From NCBI RefSeq assembly GCF_012844365.1, contig NZ_CP051626.1, positions 2,790,001 to 2,854,000 on the forward strand: a DNA stretch of 64,000 nt. The letters run 5' to 3'. Below the pieces are notes generated by a model. It saw only the letters and a list, made by a program, of their open reading frames with translations. It was not told the origin of the DNA and searched no databases. Position numbers and translations under genes: made by a program. The first letter of the stretch is position 1; every line of letters starts with the position of its first letter. This document shows positions 49,726 to 59,014 of the stretch, piece after piece. Source of the DNA: Brevibacterium sp. 'Marine'. GTDB lineage: Bacteria; Actinomycetota; Actinomycetes; Actinomycetales; Brevibacteriaceae.

Positions 49726-51576
49726 TCACTCCACCTTGGAGGACAGGACGTTCCAGTCGGTGGCGACGGCGGTGAGCTCGTCACCGGTCCTCATCAGCAC
49801 ATAGGGGTGCGCGGTGTCGACCTTGATGGTGTCGCCCTCTTTGTCGTTCGTCTTCACGGCCTCGACGGTGTCGCCGAGGTCGAGTGCGTAGTCCGACGGT
49901 GCCTTGATCGTCAGCGTGCAGCGAACTTCGCCCATTCCGATCGCGCCGTTTTCGGTGCTCAAGGTCATGTCCTCGAACTTGAGGTCCTCATAGGGCTTGC
50001 AGTCGACGTCGACCTTATCGAAGCCGGAGTCCTTGTCCCGCAGGTCACCCACATAGTCGCGGAATCCCTTGAAACCGCCCTCCTTGAGTCCGTCGGGGCC
50101 ACCTGACTTCGCCTTGCCGTCGACGAGGAACGACGAGACGTCATCGGAGGCGGTCGTCATATCGTCGGCGAAGTCCTCGGGGCCCTCCTCCACGGCTCCG
50201 CTGTCATCGGCCATCAGCGTCGGCATCTGGTCAGCGGGGATATAGGATGCCGAGCGCACGAGCGGATCGGTCGATGCCGACTCCCGCGTCACCAGCATCA
50301 CCTGGGTCAGCTGCTTGTCGCCGTCCGTGGACTTCTTGTCCGCGGTGCCGAAGGCGTAGAACCACATCGGGTATTCGGTGAAGTTCGGGCTGCCGGCGAC
50401 GACTTCGGTGAAGTTCGGCGCACGCAGCTTCTGCTTCGCTTTGTCCGCGATCTGGATCTGCGCGCGGGTGTGGTCGATGAGCGGTGCCGCCTGGATCTTA
50501 TCGAGGTCGGTGCCCTTGTCCCCGAGGGTCTTGTCCAGCGATTCCGTGTAGTTCGTCATGAACTTCCCGGCCTCGCCGGGTCGCACCGCGGTGCGTTCGT
50601 ACGGGGTGGTGTCCGGGCTGCTGGGTTTGGCGATCGGCATGTTCGCACAGCCGCTGAGCACGAGTCCGGTGCCCAAGACGGAGGCCGTCACGGCGCGGAA
50701 GGACCGTCGGTTCCGCAGATCCCGTCGCCGAGGCGGCGCTTGGCCGGCCGTGTCCGGCTGCACCGTCGAGATCGGCTGAGTCGCCGGTCCCGGCTCGCCC
50801 TTGACCGCGTGGTCAGCGGCCGGTCCCCGGCCGCTGCGGCCGGAGCCGCCCGAGGGACCGTTTTCGCCGCCGTCGTGGGGTCCGCTGCCGCCGCCCGCGG
50901 GCCCGCCACCCTCCGGTCCGCTGATGTCCGGCCGTCCGGCGTCCTTCTTCGGCGGGCGGATGCGTGAGGCCCACCAGCGCATGAAGAAGAACACGGAGAA
51001 CCCGGCGAGGATGATCGCGCCGGCGATGCCGAGCAGGCTGAGGGCGAAGACACCCTTGACGCGCATCTGGAGGCTCACCGTCGTTCCTTCGAGACTGTCA
51101 TCGGAGTTCGCAGGGGCGATGACGAGCACCTGCGGCTGAGCATCGAGGTCGAAGGTCTTCGCGACCGTCTGTCCCGTATCGGTGCTGATCCACCAGTCGC
51201 GGTCGGCGATATCGGCCTCCGGTTTCTCATCACCGGGAGTGAACCGATGGGAGGCGGAGTTCGGGAACGAGACATCACTGATCTGCTCCTGCGCCACTCC
51301 GTCGAGGTAGCTGTCGGCGTCGACCCCGCTGGCGGTTCCGACGAACAGTTCCGTGCCCTTCGAGTTCTTCGCCGTCACGGTCACACTCGAACCCGAGTAG
51401 GGCACGATCGCCTCGTCGAGGACGACGGCGTAGGCCCCGTCCCTGACTGTGAAGGCCGGCGTCTCGGTGATCTCGTCGGTGCCGACGACCGAGAGCGCAG
51501 AGATGACCAGTCCGGCGAGCGTGAGTGCCGCTACGCCGAAGAGAATGGCGGTGATGAGTCGGATTCGCTGGATCAG
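49726..51576 (-). CDS. Membrane protein with two helices, proline/glycine linker and internal lipobox-like sequence (paralog of 52684-54303)
   Basis: About 616 residues, not recognised as a named family. Order: N-terminal helix (LITAILFGVAALTLAGLVIS), an exported beta-rich domain, a second helix (LSLLGIAGAIILAGFSVFFF), a Gly/Pro-rich linker, then ASVLGTGLVLSGC, which looks like a lipoprotein signal in mid-chain, and a second exported domain (about 260-616). The start is probably CTG 51576, overlapping the thioredoxin stop as CTGA with GAGGG seven bases upstream; the next GTG (51405) would delete the first helix. The same unusual architecture recurs in the protein at 52684-54303, with the thioredoxin-TPR gene between them. 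Confidence 0.72.
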   Translation of the reverse strand: MIQRIRLITAILFGVAALTLAGLVISALSVVGTDEITETPAFTVRDGAYAVVLDEAIVPYSGSSVTVTAKNSKGTELFVGTASGVDADSYLDGVAQEQISDVSFPNSASHRFTPGDEKPEADIADRDWWISTDTGQTVAKTFDLDAQPQVLVIAPANSDDSLEGTTVSLQMRVKGVFALSLLGIAGAIILAGFSVFFFMRWWASRIRPPKKDAGRPDISGPEGGGPAGGGSGPHDGGENGPSGGSGRSGRGPAADHAVKGEPGPATQPISTVQPDTAGQAPPRRRDLRNRRSFRAVTASVLGTGLVLSGCANMPIAKPSSPDTTPYERTAVRPGEAGKFMTNYTESLDKTLGDKGTDLDKIQAAPLIDHTRAQIQIADKAKQKLRAPNFTEVVAGSPNFTEYPMWFYAFGTADKKSTDGDKQLTQVMLVTRESASTDPLVRSASYIPADQMPTLMADDSGAVEEGPEDFADDMTTASDDVSSFLVDGKAKSGGPDGLKEGGFKGFRDYVGDLRDKDSGFDKVDVDCKPYEDLKFEDMTLSTENGAIGMGEVRCTLTIKAPSDYALDLGDTVEAVKTNDKEGDTIKVDTAHPYVLMRTGDELTAVATDWNVLSSKVE

Positions 51577-52532
51577 AACAGTGCCCTCATGAGTGCGGTC
51601 CGTGCCTTGGTCACGGCTGGGTCATCGGCGCCGAGGACCTCGAAGAGATCGAGGACACGCAGTCGCAGGGATTCCTTCTCTTCGCCCGTGGTGGTGCGGA
51701 TGAGAGAGATGAGTCGGCTGAACGCACCGGCGGCATTGCCGCTGACGACTTCGGCGTCAGCGGCTGCCTTCGCGGCCTCGACGTCCTTGGGATCGGCATC
51801 GGCGGCGGCGATGAGGTCGGCCGGCTCCTGGTCGATGAGACGGCGTCCCAACCCGGCCCGGGCAAGACCGAACTTCGCCTCTTCATCGGCCGGTGAGTTC
51901 GCCAGCGCGGCCTTGAACAGGTTCTCGGCGGTGTCGAAGTCGCCCTTGGCGAGTGCATCTTCGGCCTCTGGATGGGCGGGACCGGCCGGTTCGGATTCGG
52001 CTTCCCCGGTGACGGCGTGCCCGGTCACGCCGTTCTCACCGGCGAGTTTGAGCAGTTCGTCGAAGTAAGCCTGGACCTGCGGTTCTGGCAGAGCACTCTG
52101 GAACAGCGGGACGGGCTGGCCCTTGATGAGCGCGACGACCGTGGGGATCGACTGGACTCCGAAGGCCTGCTGCAGACGCGGGTTCGCATCGACGTCGACC
52201 TTGGCCAGCACCAGACGTCCCCCATAGGAGGTGACGACGCGTTCGAGGATCGGAGAGAGCTGTTTGCAGGGTTCGCACCATTCGGCCCACAGGTCGATGA
52301 CGACGGGCACGCGATCGGACATCGCCACCAGGCTGGTGAAGGTCGATTCGTCGACGTCGAAGACCAGTCCCGGAACGGCGACCGCGTTCGGGTCCCCTCC
52401 AGCCTGGCCACCGCCGGCACCCGCACTACCGGCCTGCCCGCCCTGTCCGGCCGGCATATTCTTGCTGCGCACCGCCGACAGGTCGAGTCCCTGATCGGGC
52501 TGTGCGTTCTCCTGCGAGGGATCCATTGACAC
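51573..52532 (-). CDS. Thioredoxin-like protein with C-terminal TPR-like helices (CnoX/YbbN type)
   Basis: 319-residue cytoplasmic protein. Residues 1-52 are a flexible Gly/Gln/Ala-rich N-terminus, then a thioredoxin domain with active site WCEPCK at 85-90 and the cis-Pro in SIPTVVALIKG, then helical repeats typical of YbbN/CnoX, which in E. coli guard client proteins and hand them to chaperones. GTG 52532 is chosen since AAGGAG is six bases away; ATG 52526 is the alternative. It sits between two paralogous membrane proteins and overlaps the next gene by four bases, suggesting a functional link with them, perhaps assembly or thiol control. Confidence 0.9.
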   Translation of the reverse strand: MSMDPSQENAQPDQGLDLSAVRSKNMPAGQGGQAGSAGAGGGQAGGDPNAVAVPGLVFDVDESTFTSLVAMSDRVPVVIDLWAEWCEPCKQLSPILERVVTSYGGRLVLAKVDVDANPRLQQAFGVQSIPTVVALIKGQPVPLFQSALPEPQVQAYFDELLKLAGENGVTGHAVTGEAESEPAGPAHPEAEDALAKGDFDTAENLFKAALANSPADEEAKFGLARAGLGRRLIDQEPADLIAAADADPKDVEAAKAAADAEVVSGNAAGAFSRLISLIRTTTGEEKESLRLRVLDLFEVLGADDPAVTKARTALMRALF

Positions 52533-52683
52533 GTGGTCTCCTTTGTGACGCGGTCGGTGGGTTCGGCGAATACCGTGACGCACCTGGTCCATGCTCTTCC
52601 AACAGAACGTATCAACACCGGTGCGTCTGCGGCTATTTCCTCAGCCGTCGGGGAAAGGACGCCACGGTGCCGGCCCTGCCGCC

Positions 52684-54303
52684 TCAGCCTGCTTCGGCTC
52701 CGGCGAGAGTCTCGAGTCCGCCGATGAGTTTGACTTTGCCGTCCTTGGGCACGAGGAAGGTGAGCACCTGGGTCGTCTTCGTCGTCACGGGCTGCTTGGT
52801 CGACGCGGAGCCGACGAGCTCCTTCTGCGGCGATGACAGGGTCAGGGTGCCGGTGCGTCCCTCTTTCGATTCGGGGCTGATCGTCGATTCGGCGTCGATG
52901 ACTCCGGTGACGATGGCGGCGTCGCCGGCGGTGCCCTGAGCGACGAGTTCCTTGCCCGGAGTGTATTTGTACTTCACCTCGGCCTTGCCTTCTTCGGCGC
53001 TGGCCTTCTGCTCCTTCTGGTTCTTCCAGATGGACTTCGAGAAGTCATCGGAGTCGAACTTCTTCGCTTCCTTCGAGTCCGCTCCGCTGCCGAGGGCCTT
53101 CGCGTAGTCGGCGACGGCCTTCTCCGGAGTCGTGACGAAGTCCTTGGATCCGGGCTCGAGCATCGTCGCGCCCTGACGCGAGTCGGGCAGTTCGGGCAGC
53201 TTCGTGCCGGCTGTCAGCTGGGTCTGCGACCACAGTTTGTAGTCGCTGCGCGGGTCCTCCTGGGTCAGCACGAGCAGCTGCGAGCTCCCTCCGGCAGAGG
53301 TGATCAGGCTGGTCACGCGCGGCCAGGCGTCGGTGGCCGATGTGTAGTTGGCGACGATCTCGTCGCTGGCCACGGCCGGTGCCATCTTCTGGTCTTCGAC
53401 CTTCTCCTTGACCTTGTACAGGTCTTCACGCTGTTTGAGAGCGGGGCCGGCGGCACGTTCGGCCAGCGCCTTCTTATCGGTCTTCTTGTCCGCGGCCGTG
53501 ATGTCGGTGGCGACAGAGTCGAGGATCCGCTTGGCCTGGTCGTCGGTGACTCCCGCGGCCGCTGAACTCGGCGCCTCGGAGGGTTCGGGCTTCGGCAGCT
53601 CTTCGGGCCCGCAGGCGCTGAGCGCGAGCACGGGGACGACGGCGAAGGCGGTGCCGTATTCGGCGAGTTTGCGGCGACGTTCCTGCCGTGCCTTGCGTCG
53701 GTTCGCTTCCTTCTTCGAATTGTTCGCGCCGAGGACGAGGAGGACGACGCCGCTGATGAAGGCGACACCGCCGATGATCATCAGCGGCAGCGCCCAGGGG
53801 GTATCTGCGTGGTTGGGCCAGGTCAGCGTCACGGATTCGACCGCTCCGGCTTCGCCGTCGCCGGCGATGAGGAAGCCGGTCCGGTTGGCGTCGTCATTCC
53901 ATTCCAGTTCCACCGAATCGGTGCCGGTGACTTCCGACTGCCACAGATCGGCCCCCGCCGGGTTGGGCACCGTGCCTTCACCGTCGGTCGCCTTGGTCGT
54001 GAGCTTGCCGCCTTCGGCGAGTCCGGTGATGCGGTCATAGGCGGACTGTCCTGCCCAAGCTTCGACGTTCTCGATCGGTGCCTGGGCGATCGTGAGGTCG
54101 CCGCTGCCCTTGGCCGTCAGTGTGGTCGGGGTTTCGTAGAGGTTGAGCATTCCGGGGTCGACGATGACCGCCGGTTTGTCGGCGTCGATCTGCGCGGTGG
54201 CAGTGATCGTATCCTCCGGCGCCCACAGGGTCTTCTGCAGGATGCCGAGGCCACCGACGACGACACCCACCACCATGAGAATCACAGCGAATGTGTAACG
54301 CAC
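52684..54303 (-). CDS. Membrane protein with two helices and internal lipobox-like sequence (paralog of 49726-51576)
   Basis: 539 residues. N-terminal helix (FAVILMVVGVVVGGLGIL), exported beta-rich domain (about 30-160), second helix (LPLMIIGGVAFISGVVLLVL), a strongly basic segment (KKEANRRKARQERRRK) and then AFAVVPVLALSACG, a lipoprotein-like signal in mid-chain, followed by an exported domain to the end. GAAGGT precedes GTG 54303. The same order of elements is found in the protein encoded two genes downstream. A mid-chain lipobox could arise by fusion of a membrane protein gene with a lipoprotein gene. Function unknown. Confidence 0.8.
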   Translation of the reverse strand: MRYTFAVILMVVGVVVGGLGILQKTLWAPEDTITATAQIDADKPAVIVDPGMLNLYETPTTLTAKGSGDLTIAQAPIENVEAWAGQSAYDRITGLAEGGKLTTKATDGEGTVPNPAGADLWQSEVTGTDSVELEWNDDANRTGFLIAGDGEAGAVESVTLTWPNHADTPWALPLMIIGGVAFISGVVLLVLGANNSKKEANRRKARQERRRKLAEYGTAFAVVPVLALSACGPEELPKPEPSEAPSSAAAGVTDDQAKRILDSVATDITAADKKTDKKALAERAAGPALKQREDLYKVKEKVEDQKMAPAVASDEIVANYTSATDAWPRVTSLITSAGGSSQLLVLTQEDPRSDYKLWSQTQLTAGTKLPELPDSRQGATMLEPGSKDFVTTPEKAVADYAKALGSGADSKEAKKFDSDDFSKSIWKNQKEQKASAEEGKAEVKYKYTPGKELVAQGTAGDAAIVTGVIDAESTISPESKEGRTGTLTLSSPQKELVGSASTKQPVTTKTTQVLTFLVPKDGKVKLIGGLETLAGAEAG

Positions 54304-54458
54304 GTGCGTACCTTCCCTCAGCCGAGCAAAAATGGCACCCCAGTTCGGGGACTTTTCAAGTTTAAGTCACATGCCGGACATCGCCTTTGTGCGCACGCTC
54401 AGTGTGTGTCGACGTTCACACGCCCACCCCGGAATGTCCCGATCACCTGCCCCTGGCC

Positions 54459-54464
54459 TAAGCT
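54459..54464 (+). promoter_or_regulatory. -10 box for leaderless orn
   Basis: TAAGCT at 54459-54464 ends six bases before GTG 54471. It belongs to the same leaderless promoter type as those at 20061 and 48672. Confidence 0.6.
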
Positions 54465-54470
54465 GGGCGG

Positions 54471-55106
54471 GTGAGCAACGACAGAATTGTGTGGATCGAC
54501 TGCGAAATGACCGGCCTCGACGAGGTGCGGGACGAACTCATCGAGGTGGCCGCGATTGTCACCGACTTCGAGCTCAACCCCCTCGACGAGGGAATCGACA
54601 TCGTCATCAGGCCCTCGGCGGATGCACGGGCGAACATGAACGAGTTCGTCACGAATATGCACACCACCTCGGGGCTGATCACCGAACTCGACGCGGGCAC
54701 CACCGCCGCCGAGGCGCAGGCGAAGGTCCTCGAATACGTGAAGAAGCATGTCCCCGAGGCGGGCAAGGCCCCGCTCGGCGGCAATTCCGTGGGCACCGAC
54801 AAGGTCTTCCTGACCAAGCAGATGCCCGAACTCGTCGACTACCTGCACTACCGGATCATCGACGTCTCCTCGATCAAGGAACTGTCCAAGCAGTGGTTCC
54901 CGCGCGCCTATTTCCAGGCGCCGGCCAAGCACGGCAATCACCGCGCACTCGGGGACATCATCGATTCGATCATCGAGCTCCAGTACTACCGGAAGGCCGT
55001 GTTCTCCGCCGAGGGACCGAGCTCCGATGAAGCGAAATCGATCGCCGCCGAGGTGGCCGAGAGCTTTTCGACCCTCACCGAGGCGAACGCGTCCGACGAG
55101 GGCTGA
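54471..55106 (+). CDS. orn: Oligoribonuclease
   Basis: 3'-5' exonuclease degrading RNA dinucleotides and other very short oligonucleotides, including pGpG-type products. The 211-residue DEDDh protein has the first acidic pair in VWIDCEMTGLDEVRDEL, and the later motifs including the segment GNHRALGDIIDSI with catalytic His and Asp. GTG 54471 follows TAAGCT by six bases, so the mRNA is leaderless. It ends five bases before the convergent gene. Essential or growth-important in many actinobacteria. Confidence 0.96.
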   Translation: MSNDRIVWIDCEMTGLDEVRDELIEVAAIVTDFELNPLDEGIDIVIRPSADARANMNEFVTNMHTTSGLITELDAGTTAAEAQAKVLEYVKKHVPEAGKAPLGGNSVGTDKVFLTKQMPELVDYLHYRIIDVSSIKELSKQWFPRAYFQAPAKHGNHRALGDIIDSIIELQYYRKAVFSAEGPSSDEAKSIAAEVAESFSTLTEANASDEG

Positions 55107-55111
55107 CCATC

Positions 55112-56032
55112 TCAGCCGGCCTTCTTCTCGGGGCGGGCGAAGATGTTCGACGGGAAGGCACCTGACTTCGCGATGACGCGCAGCAGATCCCGGCTCGGCG
55201 AGAGCAGCGATTCGATCGTCCGATCGTCGAGGACCGACCACGCGGCTGCAACAGTACCGTCGGTGAGGGCCTCGACCTGTTCCTTCAGGTCACGCCCCGC
55301 CTCGGTGATGGTGGGCAGGTCATGCCCGCGGTCGTCCTTGTCCACGGTGATCAGCCCCGCCTCGGCGAGCCTCGTCTGCGCGGTCTGCCATTCCTCATCC
55401 GTGTAGCCGCGGGTCTTCTGCGCCGCCCGCGGGCGGAATCCGGCGCCGGTGGCGACGTCGAGCATGAGGGCGTCGATTCCGGGCACACCAGCGGTGACGA
55501 GTGAGGCGACATGGCCGTCGCCGCGGAATTCGCGAGCTATGGTCGCCACGTCCCACAACTTCTCGAACGCGGTGCGCCCCTGGTGGCTGCCGATGACATC
55601 GGCGGTGGCGGCGGCCAGGGTGCGGCCGGAGAAGTCCATGGCGGCGAGCACGGGGGCCAGAGTCTGGGTCATCTGGTCGGCCGCCTCGGTGAGCAGCGCG
55701 ATGTCGTCACGATCGTCGAAGAGTTCGGCCATGTATGCGCTCACGGCGTCGAAGCGGGCCTGGACCATCTGCTCCGGGGTCACCGTCTCCCACAGGCGCG
55801 GCAGCATTCCGGCGACGAAGTTCGCGGAGTAGTTGTAGTACGCGGCGGACACGACTCCGGGATTCACCCGTCCCAGCGGAGCCGAACGTGCGGCCATATT
55901 GCCTTCGACACCGGGTTCGAGCCCGTACTTGGCATATTCGGCGCCGACCGTCTGTGAGAAGTACATCGACGAGTGGAAGGAGTTGATGCGGGACGAGACC
56001 GTTCTGATGTTCTGTGTGCGCTGGGAATCCAT
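55112..56032 (-). CDS. SCO6745-family protein (MarR-like winged-helix fold)
   Basis: 306-residue soluble protein. The N-terminal half contains the family pattern AARSAPLGRVNPGVVSAAYY and LPRLWETVTPEQMVQARFDA; the C-terminal part (EEWQTAQTRLAEAGLITVDK, ITEAGRDLKEQVEALTD) resembles a MarR winged helix. Members named after Streptomyces SCO6745 are common in actinobacteria, with no established function. On the minus strand TAGGAT ends six bases before the ATG (leaderless). It is convergent with orn and divergent from the LmeA-like gene. Confidence 0.82.
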   Translation of the reverse strand: MDSQRTQNIRTVSSRINSFHSSMYFSQTVGAEYAKYGLEPGVEGNMAARSAPLGRVNPGVVSAAYYNYSANFVAGMLPRLWETVTPEQMVQARFDAVSAYMAELFDDRDDIALLTEAADQMTQTLAPVLAAMDFSGRTLAAATADVIGSHQGRTAFEKLWDVATIAREFRGDGHVASLVTAGVPGIDALMLDVATGAGFRPRAAQKTRGYTDEEWQTAQTRLAEAGLITVDKDDRGHDLPTITEAGRDLKEQVEALTDGTVAAAWSVLDDRTIESLLSPSRDLLRVIAKSGAFPSNIFARPEKKAG

Positions 56033-56164
56033 ATCGTGATCCTATGGGCGGTCCCGTCCCAGGTAAATGGGTATGCGCGTCCACCGTCGGCGCCATGCGA
56101 ACCAGACCGGGGCCGGCGCAGCACGATTGCCGGACTCGTCGGCGAGTGCGCAACAATGGAGCCC

Positions 56165-56899
56165 ATGACCACGGCGCAGACTCTTCAGTACCCGCAGCCG
56201 AACGAGCGGCCTCGACGTCGCCGCCGGCGGACGACGTTCATCGTCTCCGCCGTCGTCGTCGTCCTCACCCTCATCATCGGCATCATCGCTGCCGACCGCA
56301 TCGTCGACTACACCACGGAGCAGCGCATCGCCGACGGTCTTGCCGACTACGGAGACGCCGAGGTCTCCGTCGAGGGCTTCCCCATCCTCACCCAATTGGC
56401 GTCGAGGGAACTCAACTCCGTGCATGTCACCGCCGATGAGGCCACCTATGAAGGCGTCGACTTCACCGACGTCGATGCGAAGCTCTACGACGTTCCGACC
56501 AACGGGTCGAAGCCGATCGGCACCGTCGACGGCACCGCGGTGCTCCCCCACTCGACCCTCGACGAGCTCGCCGCCGAGCATGCGAACCTGCCCGAGGGGA
56601 TGACATTCACCACCGTCGACGGTGAGCTCTTCCTCAAGGGGTCGATGCTCGGTCAGGATCTGCTCGTGGGCATCGACCCGAAGGCCGACGGCAGACGGGC
56701 CGTCGTCGATGCGACGACGATCAAGCTGGGTTCGGCGGAGTTCTCCCTCGACCGCCTGCCCGGGTTCCTCACCTCGGAGATCTCCGATATCGTCATCGAT
56801 CTCGACTTCCTGCCCGCCGGTCTCGAGCTCACCGACATCACCGCCACCGAGGCGGGACTGCAGGTGAGCCTCCACGGATCCGGGGTCAGCCTGCAGTGA
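56165..56899 (+). CDS. LmeA-like (DUF2993) membrane-anchored lipid-binding protein
   Basis: 244 residues: a basic N-terminus (PRRRRRRTTF), one membrane helix (about 30-50) and an exported DUF2993 domain. In mycobacteria the relative LmeA binds phosphoinositides and aids mannan elongation of lipomannan in the periplasm, so an envelope glycolipid role is plausible. ATG 56165 lies seven bases after AACAAT and is preferred; ATG 56156 would add three residues. It is followed by sulP after 66 bases, where a copy of the repeated 11-mer lies (56936-56946). Confidence 0.8.
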   Translation: MTTAQTLQYPQPNERPRRRRRRTTFIVSAVVVVLTLIIGIIAADRIVDYTTEQRIADGLADYGDAEVSVEGFPILTQLASRELNSVHVTADEATYEGVDFTDVDAKLYDVPTNGSKPIGTVDGTAVLPHSTLDELAAEHANLPEGMTFTTVDGELFLKGSMLGQDLLVGIDPKADGRRAVVDATTIKLGSAEFSLDRLPGFLTSEISDIVIDLDFLPAGLELTDITATEAGLQVSLHGSGVSLQ

Positions 56900-56965
56900 C
56901 CGGTTGCGGACCTGGGCGACCACGGTCGGGTCGGGCCGCCTCGGCGATCGGGTAATGTTCCGGTC

Positions 56966-58549
56966 GTGACGACTCCCATTCCCGCCGAAACCGCCGACGA
57001 TTCCCACCGCTACCGACCCGATCCGACCGTCCTCACCGCACTGACCTCTCCGAGGCTGCTCACCCGTGAGGTTCTGGCCGGACTCGTCGTGGGGCTGGCC
57101 CTCATCCCCGAGGCGATCGCGTTCTCGATCATCGCCGGGGTCGACCCGAAGGTCGGGCTGTTCTCCGCGTTCGTCATGGCCACCTCGATCGCGTTCCTCG
57201 GCGGACGTCCGGCCATGATCTCCGCGGCGACCGGAGCGGTGGCGCTCGTCATCGCCCCCGTCGCCCGCGAGCACGGGATGGACATGTTCATCGCCACCGT
57301 CATGCTCGCCGGCATATTCCAGATCCTGTTGGCCGTGGCCGGGGTCGCGAAGCTCATGCGATTCATCCCCCGCAGCGTCATGGTCGGGTTCGTCAACGCC
57401 CTGTCGATCCTCGTCTTCGCGGCCCAGGTCCCCCACGTCATCGGGGTGCCGTGGATGGTCTACCCGCTCCTGGCCATCGGCATCGTCGTGCTCGTGTTCA
57501 TGCCGAAGCTGACGAAGGTCGTACCGGCACCGCTGATCACGATCGTGGTCATCACCGGCATCGTCATCGTCTTCGCCATCGATGTTCCCACCGTCAGTGA
57601 CCAGGGCGAACTGCCGCGCAGCCTGCCCGAACTCTTCATTCCTGACATCCCGCTGACCTGGCAGACCTTCACGACGATCGCCCCCTACTCGCTGGCCATG
57701 GCTCTGGTCGGCCTCATGGAGTCGCTCATGACGGCGAAACTCGTCGACGAGATCACCGACACGCACTCGAACAAGACACGCGAGTCCTGGGGTCAGGGAG
57801 CCGCGAACATGATCTCCGGTCTCTTCGGCGGCATGGGCGGCTGCGCGATGATCGGGCAGACGATGATCAACGTCCGCGCCTCGGGGGCGAGGACCAGGAT
57901 CTCGACGTTCATGGCCGGTGCGTTCCTGCTCATCCTCGTCGTCGTGCTCGGCGACATCGTGGGCATGATCCCGATGGTCGCGCTCGCGGCGATCATGATG
58001 ATGGTCTGCGTCGACACCTTCGACTGGCATTCCATCCGCCCCTCGACGCTTACGATGCTGCCGAAGTCCGAGACCTTCGTGATGATCGCCACCGTCGCGG
58101 TCGTCGTCGCCACCGGCAACCTGGCCATCGGCGTCGTCGTCGGCGTGTTCGTGGCCAGTGTGCTCTTCGTTCGGCGGGTGGCACACTTCGTCACGGTCGA
58201 ACGCACGGTCGTGGCAGGTGCCCCGGACGATCAGGTCGATGCGGAATCTCCGGTCGCCCAGCGCAACGAGACCGGTTCCGCCTCCGCCGAAGCGGTCGCC
58301 CGCTATGCGGTCCGCGGCGAACTCTTCTTCGCCTCCTCGAATGATCTGACCACTCAGTTCCGCTATACGCATGATCCCGATCGGGTCGTCATCGACATGA
58401 GCGAATCGCATGTCTGGGACGCGTCGACCGTGGCCGCCCTCGATGCGATCGTCACGAAGTACGAAGCCATGGGCACGCGTGTGGAGATCACCGGTATGAA
58501 CGCGTACACCGAGACGCTTCACGCGCGGCTCTCCGGTGGGCTGGGATAG
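56966..58549 (+). CDS. SulP-family anion transporter with STAS domain
   Basis: 527-residue membrane transporter of the SLC26/SulP family (sulfate, bicarbonate or other anions). About 12-14 helices, family blocks [20 protein letters not shown] and [15 protein letters not shown], and a C-terminal STAS domain (about 445-525, [20 protein letters not shown]). GTG 56966 follows TAATGT by seven bases (leaderless). The substrate cannot be told; cysK and cysE are over 20 kb away, so a link with sulfate use is not shown. The gene is followed by 465 bases without a large gene. Confidence 0.93.
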   Translation: MTTPIPAETADDSHRYRPDPTVLTALTSPRLLTREVLAGLVVGLALIPEAIAFSIIAGVDPKVGLFSAFVMATSIAFLGGRPAMISAATGAVALVIAPVAREHGMDMFIATVMLAGIFQILLAVAGVAKLMRFIPRSVMVGFVNALSILVFAAQVPHVIGVPWMVYPLLAIGIVVLVFMPKLTKVVPAPLITIVVITGIVIVFAIDVPTVSDQGELPRSLPELFIPDIPLTWQTFTTIAPYSLAMALVGLMESLMTAKLVDEITDTHSNKTRESWGQGAANMISGLFGGMGGCAMIGQTMINVRASGARTRISTFMAGAFLLILVVVLGDIVGMIPMVALAAIMMMVCVDTFDWHSIRPSTLTMLPKSETFVMIATVAVVVATGNLAIGVVVGVFVASVLFVRRVAHFVTVERTVVAGAPDDQVDAESPVAQRNETGSASAEAVARYAVRGELFFASSNDLTTQFRYTHDPDRVVIDMSESHVWDASTVAALDAIVTKYEAMGTRVEITGMNAYTETLHARLSGGLG

Positions 58550-58618
58550 CTGCCCGTCGAGGCGGAATCCGGCCACCCGAGCCCGGTTCCCTCCGGTACA
58601 GGGCCCGGTTCCCGAGGA

Positions 58619-58674
58619 TAAGTGGGGCCAGATTGCCATTTTCGCGCCCGAAACGAGCAATCTGTACCCACTTA
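58619..58674. repeat. Three-part hairpin after sulP
   Basis: TAAGTGGG (58619-58626) pairs with CCCACTTA (58667-58674), CAGATTGC (58629-58636) with GCAATCTG (58657-58664), and TTTCG with CGAAA inside. Small internal loops separate the three stems. It is more elaborate than a terminator and could be a structured RNA or a repetitive extragenic element. Confidence 0.65.
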
Positions 58675-58683
58675 AGTCTCGTT

Positions 58684-58714
58684 GGCACGGCGCGCCGCCG
58701 GTCGGCTACACTGT
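58684..58714 (+). promoter_or_regulatory. Promoter upstream of a small ORF
   Basis: TTGGCA (58682-58687 region) followed after about 19 bases by TACACT is one of the best -35/-10 matches in the window. Seven bases after TACACT stands ATG 58720, so the transcript would start at or near that codon. Confidence 0.5.
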
Positions 58715-58719
58715 GGGAG

Positions 58720-58872
58720 ATGTCTCCCGCCATGCGCAATGCCGCTTTCCGCCCGAAAGTGTGGGTTCTCCCGCACTCGGGCACCAACGGCTACATCACT
58801 TCGTGGGGCGAGATGCAGTCGGGCACACAGCCGTTCGCACGCGGAGATCTTCCGCTCCGACCCTTGATGTGA
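58720..58872 (+). CDS. Possible small protein, 50 residues
   Basis: ORF beginning [20 protein letters not shown] and ending PLRPLM, placed at leaderless distance after a good promoter. It contains no membrane helix or known motif; Cys is absent. The main evidence is the promoter spacing; without homologs it could equally be the start of an untranslated leader or regulatory RNA for nhaA. Confidence 0.3.
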   Translation: MSPAMRNAAFRPKVWVLPHSGTNGYITSWGEMQSGTQPFARGDLPLRPLM

Positions 58873-59014
58873 CGCTCCGACAGTTCTCATCTGCCGAGCC
58901 GACGACGTCCGCTCGAATCACGCACGTACGCTCAGCGTCGCCGAACTGAGCTCTGTCTGCACATCCACTCTTCGGGTCGAACTCTCTTGTCTGCCGACCA
59001 CGAACGGGATCCCT

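Larger units (their letters stand above)
58550..59014. other. 465-bp region between sulP and nhaA
   Basis: Holds a repeated GCCCGGTTCCC (58581 and 58603, 22 bp apart), a long hairpin (58619-58674), a good promoter TTGGCA-19-TACACT (58684-58714) and a 50-codon ORF beginning seven bases later. From 58873 to 59014, I see nothing recognisable except a few palindromic CG-rich words. Confidence 0.6.

Noticed and set aside
58550..58618. Tandem duplication at the sulP stop codon
   Set aside because: The repeated GCCCGGTTCCC units (22 bp apart) begin 32 bases after the stop and do not include it, so this locus was not counted with the other nine.
56042..58660. An 872-codon open frame antisense to the LmeA-like and sulP genes
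   Set aside because: High G+C keeps the antisense frame open. Its translation is a His/Asp/Glu/Arg-rich string with no family features, while the plus-strand genes have clear motifs.
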